Shown piece after piece: positions 28,636 to 37,783 of a stretch of DNA of 55,437 bases. The DNA is from Clostridia bacterium (GTDB lineage Bacteria > Bacillota > Clostridia > Peptostreptococcales > Anaerovoracaceae). The first letter of the stretch is position 1; each line of letters starts with the position of its first letter. The stretch is taken from assembly GCA_910575405.1 (NCBI GenBank), contig CAJTER010000031.1, positions 1 through 55,437 of the forward strand, given 5' to 3'. The translations under genes were made by a program, and so were the position numbers. Under the pieces are notes generated by a model, which saw nothing but the letters and a program-made list of their open reading frames with translations, had not been told where the DNA came from and searched no databases.

Positions 28636-29484
28636 ATGTGCATGGGCTTTGGCTGCAATGCCTGCGGGGTCATCGGCTGCCGGATCATCGAATCGCCCCG
28701 TGAGCGCCTCATCGCCATTCTGACCAACAACTTTGTGCCCTGCAACGGAAGGTTTCCCACCCTGATCGCCATTATCACCATGTTCTTTGTGGCATCCTTT
28801 TCCTTTGGCAGCGGCGCTGCGGCCTGTCTGCTTTTGACGCTGGTGATTCTTCTGGGCATTAGTATGACGCTGCTCATGTCCCGTATTCTGTCCAAGACGA
28901 TTTTAAAGGGAATGCCCTCTTCCTTTATTCTGGAGCTTCCGCCCTACAGGAGACCGAAAATCGGCAGTGTTATCGTCCGCTCGATTTTGGATCGGACGGT
29001 CTTTGTCCTGGGGCGTGCCATCATTGTGGCTGCTCCATGCGGCCTTTTAATCTGGGGGCTGGCAAATATCGACTGCCATGGCGCCAGTCTGCTCTCGTAT
29101 TGTACGGATTTCTGCGATCCTCTGGGCAGGCTCCTTGGGATTGACGGCGTTATTTTAATGGCTTTTGTCCTGGGGTTTCCTGCCAATGAAATTGTCATCC
29201 CCATTATCCTCATGACTTATATGGCTCAGGGAAGTCTGACAGATTACGACAGCCTGCAGCAGCTGCAGGGTATTTTGCTGGAAAACGGATGGACCTGGCA
29301 GACGGCTCTTTCCACCATGATTCTCTGTCTGTTCCATTTCCCCTGCGGCACCACCTGTCTGACCATAAAAAAGGAAACAGGAAGCTGGAAGTGGACGGGA
29401 GCTGCTTTTCTCCTGCCTACTCTGGTCGGCGCCTTGCTCTGCCTGCTTTTAAATTTGGTCTGCACCCTGTTTTTCAGTCTTTGA
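28636..29484 (+). pseudogene. feoB: C-terminal part of FeoB ferrous iron transporter
   Basis: The 282 residues match the second half of FeoB. It starts MCMGFGCNACGVIGCRIIES followed by PRERLIAILTNNFVPCNGRF, the first gate-like motif, then several membrane helices. The second gate-like motif is VILMAFVLGFPANEIVIPII, then WTWQTALSTMILCLFHFPCG. The N-terminal GTPase domain and the first membrane helices are absent. Coding similarity begins about 80 bases after the 154-bp repeat, so the defence patch replaced or displaced the 5' half. Without its G domain it should not transport iron. No ribosome site precedes the first ATG. The 290 bases after it hold no gene I can support. Confidence 0.9.
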
Positions 29485-29775
29485 TACTTTCGTTTTTTAT
29501 CGTTCTGCATGCACTGCAATTGGTTCAGCTCCGGCAGGGTGGCTTTTCCTGTCGTTTTGCCGGAGTTTACAGGCCTTCTGGGAAACATGGTTAAAACGAG
29601 ATTGATGCGAATCTGCTATTTTCCTATCCCTTTTCCTATAATGCGCACACGAAATTTAAACACATGTCTGGACGAATTTGTCTTGGAAAAAGCCGCATCC
29701 TGTGCTATCCTGTGTTCAGTGCAATTTTTCATTTGAATAATCTTAGAATCGAAACTTTAGAAAGCGAATAAAACT

Positions 29776-30777
29776 ATGACAAAAAACTTATTAATTTTGA
29801 CAACCGGCGGGACCATCGCTTCCGTAAAAACGCCTCACGGCCTGATCCCCGCCCTTACATCGGAGGAGCTTTTGTCCTTTCTTCCGGAAATCGGCGGCGC
29901 TTTTCGCCTGACAACCAGGACGGTCTGCAATCTGGACAGTACGGATATTACGCCGGATCACTGGCTGATGCTGGCCCGCGCAATCAAAGAGGAATATGAA
30001 AGCTACGATGGCTTCGTCATCTGCCATGGGACGGATACTCTGGCCTACACCGCAGCGGCATTGTCGTATTTGATTCAGAATTCTCCAAAGCCCATTGTGC
30101 TGACCGGCGCGCAAAAGCCCATTGGCCTTGAAATCACCGATGCGAAGGCGAACCTGCGGGACAGTATTCTCTATGCGGCAGACGCGGACTCCTGCAATGT
30201 ACAGGTTGTCTTTGACGGAAAGGTGATCCTGGGAACCCGGGCCAAAAAGACCAAGACCCTCAGCTATGCAGCTTTTTCCAGCATCAATTTTCCCTACCTG
30301 GCGACCATACAGGATGGCCGTATCATCCGCTATTTGCCTGCGGAAAAATGCCAGGGGCCTGTTGTTTTTTATGACAAGCTGAATCCCAAAGTATTCCTTC
30401 TTAAGCTTACCCCTGGAATTTCTCCTGCTCTGCTTTTGGACATATTCCAGCTCTACGACTGCATTATTATTGAAAGCTTTGGTGTGGGCGGCATCCCGGA
30501 CAGTTTAGAGCCGGAGCTTTTTGCTTCTCTTGGAATGTATGCGCCTGAGGAAAAGGTGCTGGTTATGACCACTCAGGTTACATATGAGGGCAGCAATGTG
30601 GAAACCTACGAGGTAGGCCGTCGCCTGCGGGAGGCCTTCAGCATTCTGGAAGCAAAGGACATGACTCTGGAAGCGGTTCTCACAAAGATGATGTGGATCA
30701 TGGCAGAAGAAAATCTGACCTGGGCTGATATCAGTCAAAAATTTTATACCTGTATCAACGGGGACACCCTTTACTGA
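29776..30777 (+). CDS. ansA: L-asparaginase, type I (AnsA-like)
   Basis: Cytoplasmic enzyme of 333 residues that hydrolyses asparagine to aspartate and ammonia. Both catalytic threonine motifs are present: LTTGGTIASVKTPHG at the N-terminus and GFVICHGTDTLAYTAAALSY at about residue 85, followed by VLTGAQKPIG. There is no signal peptide, which fits type I. The start MTKNLLILTT at 29776 has only a weak ribosome site (AGAAAG). It is followed by a strong bidirectional terminator. Confidence 0.93.
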   Translation: MTKNLLILTTGGTIASVKTPHGLIPALTSEELLSFLPEIGGAFRLTTRTVCNLDSTDITPDHWLMLARAIKEEYESYDGFVICHGTDTLAYTAAALSYLIQNSPKPIVLTGAQKPIGLEITDAKANLRDSILYAADADSCNVQVVFDGKVILGTRAKKTKTLSYAAFSSINFPYLATIQDGRIIRYLPAEKCQGPVVFYDKLNPKVFLLKLTPGISPALLLDIFQLYDCIIIESFGVGGIPDSLEPELFASLGMYAPEEKVLVMTTQVTYEGSNVETYEVGRRLREAFSILEAKDMTLEAVLTKMMWIMAEENLTWADISQKFYTCINGDTLY

Positions 30778-30784
30778 GGTTTAC

Positions 30785-30838
30785 AAAAAAGATCCTTCCG
30801 CAAATGTAAAACAAGATTGCCGGAAGGATCTTTTTTTA
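30785..30838. terminator. Bidirectional terminator between ansA and the PBP gene
   Basis: AAAAAAGATCCTTCCG, a 19-20 base loop, CGGAAGGATCTTTTTTT. It serves the convergent genes on both sides. Confidence 0.92.
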
Positions 30839-30855
30839 TATCAAGCAGAAACCTT

Positions 30856-32853
30856 TTATTGATTATACAGATAGACGGTTCCCTCTTTTTCAATTTTCGC
30901 TCCTGCTTTGGGGTACTGACTGCGGATGAGGAAGTTTTCTTCCTGTGCTCCGCCAGTTGCTTTATAGGATAAGGACATGCCTCCTAAAATACCGATGGCC
31001 TCTTCCAGACCTTCGCCTACCAGGTTCGGTACTGTGACCTCGTCCTTATTCAGCTCTTCCTTTTCCTGGGCAGTCAGCTTTGGCTGAAGATCCAGATAGC
31101 GCAGTGTATCCTGCAGGATCATTTTGGCTCCCGGGGCTGCTGTCTGGCTTCCGTATTTGATGCCCTTTGGGTTATCGGCAATCACCAGAACCGTTACCTG
31201 GGGATCATCCATTGGCGCCATTCCTATAAAGGAAGAATACGTTTCGTTGCTGTATCCCTTTTGCCCGTTTCCTCTGGGCTTTTGCGCGGTTCCCGTCTTT
31301 CCGCCTACTTTATAGCCGTGTACTTTCGCGGTGCCTGCTCCGCCCTTTTCAACTACAAACTCCATGATATCCCGCATCTCAGCGGCAGTCTCCTTTGATA
31401 CCGTCTGGCGGACGATTTTCGGATCAAACTCCTTTACCGTGTTTCCCTTTTCGTCCACCATCGCTTTCACAAGACGGGGCTGCATCATTTTACCATTGTT
31501 TCCAAAGGAGGAAACAGCTGTAATCAGCTGAATCGGCGTTACGGCGACTCCCTGTCCGTATCCCATTGTGGAAAGGTCAACAGGACCGGGATTCTTCTGG
31601 AGGATGGCGCTTCCTTCTCCCGGGAAGTCAACGCCTGTTTTTTCCGCAATTCCAAAGGTCTCCATATAATTATAGAACTTGTCCTTCCCCATTCTCTGGG
31701 CCAGCCTTACAAACACCGGGTTGCAGGAGTTTCCAACCGCTTCTTCCAAGGTCTGATACCCATGGGGGTTTTCCTTACGCCAGCAGCTCAGCTTTGTCTT
31801 CCCGACCATAATGGAGCCTGTGCAGTTGAAATGGGAATTCACCGTTGTTTTACCCTCTTCCAGGGACATGGCCGTTGTCAGAAGCTTAAAGGTGGAACCC
31901 GGTTCATAAACATCGCTGATGAGGGAATTTCTCCACATGGAGTTCCAGTATTCCATTTTTTCCGAGTCCTCCATTGCGTTCAGCTTTTCCTGCTCACTTT
32001 TGGAAAGCGGCGTTTTGGCATCGTTTGGGTCAAACTCGGGCGTCTGGGCCAAAGCCAGAATATCACCGGTCTTTGGCGACATCATAATTGCCATAACCCG
32101 ATCCGCATTTGTATTTTTCTGTACCTTTGCGATGGATTTTTCTACATAATGCTGAATATTTTCATCAATGGTCAGCACCAGGCCCAGCCCGTTTTCCGCC
32201 TGATAATAGGTATCGTCGCCATAGGAAAGTCCGTTTCCTACAATATCCGTATTTTTGATCCATCTGCCGGAAACACCGGAAAGGTATTTATCGTATCGCA
32301 GCTCCAGACCGGAAAGCCCTGTATTATCATCGGTTACGCTTCCCAGTGTGTGCGCAAGGAATGCTCCCAGAGGATAATACCGCTTTACATCCTCGGCGAT
32401 TTCAATTCCAGTCAGTTTTTTGTCCCGGATTTTATCCGCTGTCTTTTTGTCCAGATATTTATCCACCTTCACCAGAGCCCGCTCTCTTGTAATCAGCTCC
32501 TTGATTTCTTTTTTATCCCGCTCCAGGATCTTTGCCAGCACTGCGGCGGTTCTGTCCACATTATCCAGCTTTTCCTGTTCCGTATCCCCGCTCCGCACAT
32601 TGGCCGGTCTTGCCCATACGGAATAACACACGGCGCTGATGGCCAGCTCTTTTTTATTGGTATCGTAAATCATGCCCCTTCTGGCAGGAATAGGGACATC
32701 TCTTATCTGTTGCTGCACAGCCATTCTGGAGTATTCCTCCCCCTTTACAATTTGTATCCACCCAGTTCGAAAGCACAAGGCAACACAGAAAATACAGGTT
32801 GCGGCCATTACGAAAATCAGTCTTTTTTTGCTTTTGTTCAAAGATTTTATCAT
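30856..32853 (-). CDS. Class B penicillin-binding protein with PASTA domain (SpoVD/PBP2-like)
   Basis: Membrane-anchored transpeptidase of 665 residues that cross-links peptidoglycan. One N-terminal membrane helix (RLIFVMAATCIFCVALCF); dimerisation domain with PIPARRGMIYDTNKKELAIS. Catalytic motifs are SxxK in VYEPGSTFKLLTTAMSLEEG, SxN in VGNSCNPVFVRLAQRMG and KTGT in VGGKTGTAQKPRG. The C-terminal PASTA repeat is VTVPNLVGEGLEEAIGILGG. PASTA-tailed class B PBPs of clostridia are SpoVD (spore cortex) or a vegetative PBP2; the gene stands alone, outside a division cluster, so I do not choose. All motifs are intact. Confidence 0.92.
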   Translation of the reverse strand: MIKSLNKSKKRLIFVMAATCIFCVALCFRTGWIQIVKGEEYSRMAVQQQIRDVPIPARRGMIYDTNKKELAISAVCYSVWARPANVRSGDTEQEKLDNVDRTAAVLAKILERDKKEIKELITRERALVKVDKYLDKKTADKIRDKKLTGIEIAEDVKRYYPLGAFLAHTLGSVTDDNTGLSGLELRYDKYLSGVSGRWIKNTDIVGNGLSYGDDTYYQAENGLGLVLTIDENIQHYVEKSIAKVQKNTNADRVMAIMMSPKTGDILALAQTPEFDPNDAKTPLSKSEQEKLNAMEDSEKMEYWNSMWRNSLISDVYEPGSTFKLLTTAMSLEEGKTTVNSHFNCTGSIMVGKTKLSCWRKENPHGYQTLEEAVGNSCNPVFVRLAQRMGKDKFYNYMETFGIAEKTGVDFPGEGSAILQKNPGPVDLSTMGYGQGVAVTPIQLITAVSSFGNNGKMMQPRLVKAMVDEKGNTVKEFDPKIVRQTVSKETAAEMRDIMEFVVEKGGAGTAKVHGYKVGGKTGTAQKPRGNGQKGYSNETYSSFIGMAPMDDPQVTVLVIADNPKGIKYGSQTAAPGAKMILQDTLRYLDLQPKLTAQEKEELNKDEVTVPNLVGEGLEEAIGILGGMSLSYKATGGAQEENFLIRSQYPKAGAKIEKEGTVYLYNQ

Positions 32854-32939
32854 CAGGGATTCTCCTTCTTCCGTAGTCAGTATGTGTTCTATTATATCGG
32901 AATTTGTCTTTTTTGTATAGAAAGAGTTTCTCTACATCC

Positions 32940-32982
32940 AAAAAAATCCCCTGACGCTGCTTTTATCTGCACAGCTCAGGGG
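32940..32982 (-). terminator. Terminator after the copper ATPase gene
   Basis: Minus strand CCCCTGAGCTG, loop, CAGC-G-TCAGGGG, A, seven T. It lies about 40 bases after the copA stop. Confidence 0.88.
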
Positions 32983-33021
32983 ACAGCGGATGATTTTCTG
33001 ATGCTCCGTTCCTTCTGTTTG

Positions 33022-33243
33022 TCAGCTCCGGCTGATGGCTTTCAGCTCGTAACCTGCATCCTCAATGGTTTCGCGGAATACATCATCGCTGATTTCTTCT
33101 TCCGAGTGTACTGCCGCGGTGCCGGCTTCCAGGTTAACCTCTGCCTCAGCTCCCGGCAGCTTGTTCAACGCCTTTGTTACGTGGGCTTTGCAGTGTTCGC
33201 ACATCATACCTTCGATTTTAAGTTCTGTTTCATGTTTTGCCAT
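33022..33243 (-). CDS. Possible free CopZ-like chaperone from an internal start
   Basis: Inside copA, AAAGGAAG followed eight bases later by ATG (33243) would give a 73-residue protein, MAKHETELKIEGMMCEHCKA and onward, which is a complete CopZ-type copper chaperone. The reading frame is the same as copA. This may be a fused ancestral copZ gene whose own start still works, giving both a pump and a chaperone. Only the start signal is seen; expression is inference. Confidence 0.5.
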   Translation of the reverse strand: MAKHETELKIEGMMCEHCKAHVTKALNKLPGAEAEVNLEAGTAAVHSEEEISDDVFRETIEDAGYELKAISRS

Positions 33244-35679
33244 TTTTGTTTCTTCCTTTCTTTGTATACTTTGTGATAGTTTCTGTTCAGCCGGGCCTTC
33301 GCCCAACTGCGTTTCCAGGTTCTCCTTCTGGCCTTTTTCCTGATGCAGTTTCATGCTTTCCTCCTGAGCTGCCAGATGTTCTGGTTTGAAAAATTTCAGC
33401 CTGAGGGCGTTGCTTACAACACAGATGCTGGAAAGACTCATTGCCGCAGCGCCGAACATGGGGTTCAGCTGCCAGCCCAGCGCGCTGTAAAACACACCTG
33501 CAGCAAGGGGAATCCCAATGCAGTTGTAGAAAAATGCCCAGAACAGGTTTTGCCTTATATTGCGGATAACCGCCTTGCTCAGCTTAATCGCTGTTACAGC
33601 ATCCAGCAGATCGTTTTTGATCAGTACCGCGTCAGCGCTTTCAATGGCTACCTCTGTGCCTGCGCCGATAGCAATGCCTACATCCGCACGGGCAAGAGCC
33701 GGGGCGTCGTTAATGCCATCTCCGATCATAGCCACTGTATGCCCCTCTTTCTGGAGCGTTTTAATGTGCTGTTCTTTTTCCTCCGGCAGCACACCTGCAA
33801 TTACTCTGGGAATATTCAGCCGCTTTTGGATGGCCCTGGCAACTCGCTCATTATCTCCTGTCAGCATGACCACATTCACTTTCATATCGTCAAACAGTTC
33901 AATGGCCCGGCGGCTGGTGGGCTTTTCCATATCCGATACAGCGATAATTCCCAGGATATTTGTTTCGCTGGCAAAGATGAGCGGTGTTTTTCCCTGATCG
34001 GAAAGCTGCTGAAGCATCTCCTGAATTGCGCTGCTGGAAATATTGTGCTTTGCAAGGAGCCTCTCATTTCCGGCAAAAAAGCGTTTTCCCCCCAGTTTCG
34101 CAGAGACTCCGTGACCATGTACTGCTTCAAAGTCCGCTACCTCCCCGGCCTGGATTCCTTCTTCCTGCGCCCTGTGCATGATGGCCTCTGCCAAAGGATG
34201 TTCGCTGGATTTTTCCAGGGATGCGGCTACCTGCAGCAGCTCCCTTTCTGTGCCTTCGCATACATGGATATCGGTGACAACCGGCCTTCCCTGCGTAATG
34301 GTTCCGGTTTTATCCATTACAACGGTATCGACCCTGTGCGCAAGCTCCAGAGCTTCTCCGGATTTGATTAAAATCCCATTTTCCGCTCCCTTTCCCGTTC
34401 CTACCATAATTGCTACCGGGGTTGCAAGTCCCAGCGCGCAGGGACAGGATATGACCAGGACTGCGATTCCTGTTGAAAGCGCAAATTCAAAGCCTGCGCC
34501 TGAAAATAGCCAGACAGCTGCAGCCAGAACTGCAATTCCGATGACAGTCGGGACAAATACTCCGGCAATCTTATCCGCCAGTTTTGCAATGGGGGCCTTG
34601 CTGGAGCTGGCTTCGTCCACCAGCCGGATAATCTGATTGATAGTCGTATCCTGTCCCACCTTTGAAGCTTTCATTTTAAAGAAACCGCTTTTATTCATAG
34701 TTGCGGAAACGGCCTTGTCCCCGGGGCCTTTTTCTACTGGAATGCTTTCCCCCGTAATCACCGACTCATCGACGCTCGATCTCCCTTCCAAAATGATCCC
34801 GTCTACCGGAATGGAAGCGCCCGGCTTTATAAGGACGATATCACCTGTCTGCACTTGTTCTACCGGGATAGTCTGCTGACTGCCTTCCCGCTCCACTGTG
34901 GCGGTCTTTGGAGAAAGATCCATCAGCTTTTCAATGGCCTCGCTGGTCTTTCCCTTTGATCTGGTTTCCAGAAACTTTCCAACTGTAATCAGCGTCAGGA
35001 TCGTTCCTGCTGATTCAAAATAAATATCCATGCTGTAGCTGTGGACAAGATCCATATCCCCATGGCCCAGGCCGTAGCCGATGCGGAATAGGGCAAAACA
35101 GCCGTATATGACAGCCGCCGCAGAGCCGATAGCAATCAGAGTATCCATATTAGGACCTCCGTGAAGAAGGCTTTTAAACCCTACGGAAAAATATTTGCGG
35201 TTGGCATATAAAATGGGGAGCAGCAACAGGAACTGAGCAAAAACCATGTTCACAGCATTTTCATTGCCATAAAACAGGTTTTCTACCAATGCGGGCACGG
35301 GCATGCCAAGATCCATCTGTAGCATGTGGCCCATGGACAGATACATCAACGGAATTAGAAACACAATCGAAACCGCCAGACGCTTTTTCATATGGGCTAT
35401 TTCTTCCTCTGCAGGATTGGTACGCCGCCCCCCTGCTTTGCTGCCATTATTCTGCTGCGCTTCTGCCTGAGAAGCAGCCGCACCGTAGCCAGCCTTTTCC
35501 ACTGCTGCTATAATGTCCTTCATGCTCAGGCGCTGCTCATCGTAGCTGGCCTTCATGCTGTTTGTCAGGAGATTGACGCTGACGCTTTCCATCCCTTCCA
35601 GCTTTGATGCCGCTTTTTCCACCCTTGCCGAGCATGCGGAGCACGTCATTCCTGTAATATCAAATCGTTCTTCTCTCAT
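33022..35679 (-). CDS. copA: Copper-exporting P1B-type ATPase with C-terminal CopZ-like domain
   Basis: An 885-residue Cu(I) efflux pump. N-terminal metal-binding domain with GMTCSACSARVEKAASKLEG. Eight predicted membrane helices. Actuator TGES (ESVITGESIPVEKGPGDKAV), membrane CPC (VISCPCALGLATPVAIMVGT), phosphorylation site VVMDKTGTITQGRPVVTD, HP motif SSEHPLAEAI and hinge IGDGINDAPALARADVG. After the last helix pair there is a charged linker of about 50 residues and then a full second metal-binding domain, KIEGMMCEHCKAHVTKALNK. That placement is unusual: CopZ is normally a separate gene or N-terminal. An internal ribosome site precedes that domain. It is the second gene after csoR. Confidence 0.94.
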   Translation of the reverse strand: MREERFDITGMTCSACSARVEKAASKLEGMESVSVNLLTNSMKASYDEQRLSMKDIIAAVEKAGYGAAASQAEAQQNNGSKAGGRRTNPAEEEIAHMKKRLAVSIVFLIPLMYLSMGHMLQMDLGMPVPALVENLFYGNENAVNMVFAQFLLLLPILYANRKYFSVGFKSLLHGGPNMDTLIAIGSAAAVIYGCFALFRIGYGLGHGDMDLVHSYSMDIYFESAGTILTLITVGKFLETRSKGKTSEAIEKLMDLSPKTATVEREGSQQTIPVEQVQTGDIVLIKPGASIPVDGIILEGRSSVDESVITGESIPVEKGPGDKAVSATMNKSGFFKMKASKVGQDTTINQIIRLVDEASSSKAPIAKLADKIAGVFVPTVIGIAVLAAAVWLFSGAGFEFALSTGIAVLVISCPCALGLATPVAIMVGTGKGAENGILIKSGEALELAHRVDTVVMDKTGTITQGRPVVTDIHVCEGTERELLQVAASLEKSSEHPLAEAIMHRAQEEGIQAGEVADFEAVHGHGVSAKLGGKRFFAGNERLLAKHNISSSAIQEMLQQLSDQGKTPLIFASETNILGIIAVSDMEKPTSRRAIELFDDMKVNVVMLTGDNERVARAIQKRLNIPRVIAGVLPEEKEQHIKTLQKEGHTVAMIGDGINDAPALARADVGIAIGAGTEVAIESADAVLIKNDLLDAVTAIKLSKAVIRNIRQNLFWAFFYNCIGIPLAAGVFYSALGWQLNPMFGAAAMSLSSICVVSNALRLKFFKPEHLAAQEESMKLHQEKGQKENLETQLGEGPAEQKLSQSIQRKEETKMAKHETELKIEGMMCEHCKAHVTKALNKLPGAEAEVNLEAGTAAVHSEEEISDDVFRETIEDAGYELKAISRS

Positions 35680-35708
35680 CTGAACCCTCTTTATATTTCA
35701 CTGGTTTT

Positions 35709-35999
35709 TTATTTCATTAATTTCTGTAAAGTCGCACATAATTCATCGACTGCGCTGTCTTCCCCGGCTTTAATATCCTGTACAACACAGCTTTTTATGT
35801 GGCTTGTTAAAAGCACTTTGTTAAAGGAATTGAGTGCTGATTGAATGGCACTGACCTGATTGAGAATATCCACGCAGTACCGTTCTTCCTCCACCATCTT
35901 TTTGACGCCGCGCACCTGGCCCTCGATTCTGCTGAGCCGGTTGATTAAATCGGCATACTCGTTTGTTTCTCTGTGTTTATGTTTTACCGTTTCTGCCAT
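35709..35999 (-). CDS. csoR: CsoR copper-sensing repressor
   Basis: Helical repressor of 96 residues that releases DNA when it binds Cu(I). The family core is INRLSRIEGQVRGVKKMVEE, and the copper ligands are visible as C in ERYCVDILNQVSAIQ and H and C in LLTSHIKSCVVQDI. The start MAETVKHKHRETNEY at 35999 follows GGGAG; an earlier ATG lacks spacing. It is the first gene of the csoR-copA operon, and its operator overlaps the -10 box, so it should repress its own operon. Confidence 0.94.
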   Translation of the reverse strand: MAETVKHKHRETNEYADLINRLSRIEGQVRGVKKMVEEERYCVDILNQVSAIQSALNSFNKVLLTSHIKSCVVQDIKAGEDSAVDELCATLQKLMK

Positions 36000-36056
36000 T
36001 TTATTACGCTCCCTTTGCATTACCTGTCTTTTTGATCAGTTTTTTCGCTATATACA

Positions 36057-36101
36057 TATACCCTGTATAGGTATATTACTACTAAATACATCTGCTGTCA
36101 A
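36057..36101 (-). promoter_or_regulatory. csoR-copA promoter and CsoR operator
   Basis: Minus strand TTGACA, 17-base spacer, TAATAT. The perfect inverted repeat TATACC-7-GGTATA at 36057-36075 overlaps the -10 box and start point. It matches known CsoR sites (TACC...GGTA), so binding would block RNA polymerase. Confidence 0.88.
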
Positions 36102-36134
36102 CCTCCCAAATTGGGCTTCCATACGTTTATCCAT

Positions 36135-36166
36135 AAAAAAAGGACTATCCATTTGATAATCCCTTT
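36135..36166 (-). terminator. Terminator after the TasA-like gene
   Basis: Minus strand AAAGGGATTATC, four-base loop, GATAGTCCTTT running into seven T. It overlaps the stop codon of the gene and separates it from the csoR promoter. Confidence 0.78.
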
Positions 36167-36758
36167 ATACAAAGATTCCTCTGTATTCTTCTAATGCGCC
36201 CTGCCGGCAGAACTGCTCAAAGGCTTCCTGCCCGTTTTCCGCTAGCTTGCGGATCCAGTTGACCTGGATTCCTTCTGCCTGTACCTGAATGCGCCTTTCT
36301 TTCTGACTTTCATTTGTTTCAGGCCCCGCTGCCTGTCCCTTTACAGACTGAAACAAGGGCTTTGACTGTTCTCCCGGCGGTACAGGCTTGCTGTAATAAT
36401 AATAACCGTCCTGAGCTGGTATCCATACTCCTGCCTGTATGTCTTCTTGTGTGGCATGTGCTGTGATATTATCTGAAACCAATTCGCAGAGGAGCTGCTC
36501 CTGCTGTGCAGCCTCTTTGATATCCGTATCAGAAGGCTGAATCTTTGCCCGAACCCACATGTCCTGACAGCCTCCATTGATGACCTGTGCGTCCATGTTT
36601 ACCGCGATACTCGCCAGGCTCATTTCCTCTTCAATCTGTTCTCTTCCCAAAGCAGCCGTATGCTCTTTTCCCACGAACCAGGTGTTATATGCTACTGCTG
36701 TACTGATGCAAAGCATGATGCAGATGGCGCTGATGAGCGCTGCGCTTTTTTTGTCCAT
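36165..36758 (-). CDS. Exported TasA/camelysin-like protein
   Basis: A 197-residue product with an N-terminal signal or anchor helix (SAALISAICIMLCISTAVAY). The extracytoplasmic part has blocks such as QVINGGCQDMWVRAKIQ and the YYYYSKPVPPGEQSKPLFQS segment. Both resemble SipW-processed TasA/camelysin (Peptidase_M73) proteins that form matrix fibres. No SipW gene is near. The assignment rests on this pattern only; it may be another exported protein of Lachnospiraceae. Confidence 0.5.
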   Translation of the reverse strand: MDKKSAALISAICIMLCISTAVAYNTWFVGKEHTAALGREQIEEEMSLASIAVNMDAQVINGGCQDMWVRAKIQPSDTDIKEAAQQEQLLCELVSDNITAHATQEDIQAGVWIPAQDGYYYYSKPVPPGEQSKPLFQSVKGQAAGPETNESQKERRIQVQAEGIQVNWIRKLAENGQEAFEQFCRQGALEEYRGIFV

Positions 36759-36854
36759 TTAAAATCCCCCTTATCTGTATGTAAGCTTTCCCTGATCTTA
36801 CCATACAGCAGGGGGATCTCCTCTGGAATATTTTCCAAAAAAATCTACAATTTT

Positions 36855-37667
36855 TTACATGAACTTGGTAAAGTCAATCCGATCCAGATAGCTTTCCATA
36901 TCCTCCTGAGTCATAACAGCGGCATCCTCTGTTTCACTTGTGGACTGGTTGGATACTACGATGGAAACATAGTATCCGCCTGCCTTACCGAATGCAGTGC
37001 CTTCCCATCCGTCGATGATGCAGGAAAATGGTTCATCATTTCCTGCTTTATAGGTGAAGATGGTTTTTCCGGCCTCATCACCTTTTGCCACTTCGAAGAT
37101 GGATTCCTGCCATGGAAATACGCCTTCCGGAGTAATATCCAGTGTAATCAGTGCAGTTCCATTATCCTTTGTTTCTTCAATTTCCAGATAAAGATTTCCT
37201 TCATCAAGGGAATATCCGCCGCCATACTTGTCTGCAGAGGTTTTCAGTGCTGCCAGCAAATCTTCGCTGAACACTTCCGTAAAGCTTTTGTCCTTCAGGG
37301 CTTTCTCTACTTCCGTCCAGGAGGTAAGCTCTTCTGACTTTGTGGAATATTTCAGATCGTATTTTTTACAAAGCTTTTTAACCTGCTCCGGTGCATCATA
37401 GATGGCATCTGCCGAGTCCTCTAAAAGCTTATCTGTTTCTTCATCCGACAAGGTATCAAAATATTTGCTGTATTCCAGGGCTGCCTTGTACTCGTTTGAT
37501 TCAAGGGAGCTATTCTCACTGACTACCTGATCAGCAGCTGCTTTTGGATCCGCCGGCGCTGATGAACCGGCGCCCCCTTTGAAAATGGCGATGCCGACAA
37601 CAATGATAGCTACAACAATAACTACCAGTGCAATAACCAACTTTTTACTAGACTTTGATTTTTCCAT
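36855..37667 (-). CDS. Membrane-anchored extracytoplasmic protein, unknown
   Basis: A 270-residue product starting MEKSKSSKKLVIALVVIVVA. One N-terminal membrane helix, residues 9-29, is followed by an acidic extracytoplasmic domain. A helical region (KAALEYSKYFDTLSDEETDK) precedes a beta-rich part (YGGGYSLDEGNLYLEIEETK, FSCIIDGWEGTAFGKAGGYY). There is no lipobox cysteine. I chose ATG at 37667, after AAGGGAACAC; the open frame extends 30 codons upstream without a ribosome site. Family not recognised. Confidence 0.65.
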   Translation of the reverse strand: MEKSKSSKKLVIALVVIVVAIIVVGIAIFKGGAGSSAPADPKAAADQVVSENSSLESNEYKAALEYSKYFDTLSDEETDKLLEDSADAIYDAPEQVKKLCKKYDLKYSTKSEELTSWTEVEKALKDKSFTEVFSEDLLAALKTSADKYGGGYSLDEGNLYLEIEETKDNGTALITLDITPEGVFPWQESIFEVAKGDEAGKTIFTYKAGNDEPFSCIIDGWEGTAFGKAGGYYVSIVVSNQSTSETEDAAVMTQEDMESYLDRIDFTKFM

Positions 37668-37783
37668 TGTGTTCCCTTCTTTTCCTTTCTCTCTTATCTC
37701 GTTTCTTTTGAATTTATATGCCATCTCCCACTTAACGTCTTTTTGTGTATCAAACATCTGCTAATTGGGAGCTCCAGCACTGC

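Noticed and set aside
31762-33276. 504-codon open frame on the plus strand opposite the penicillin-binding protein
   Set aside because: It mirrors a gene with intact catalytic motifs, has cysteine/phenylalanine-rich antisense composition and no ribosome site; it is a shadow frame.
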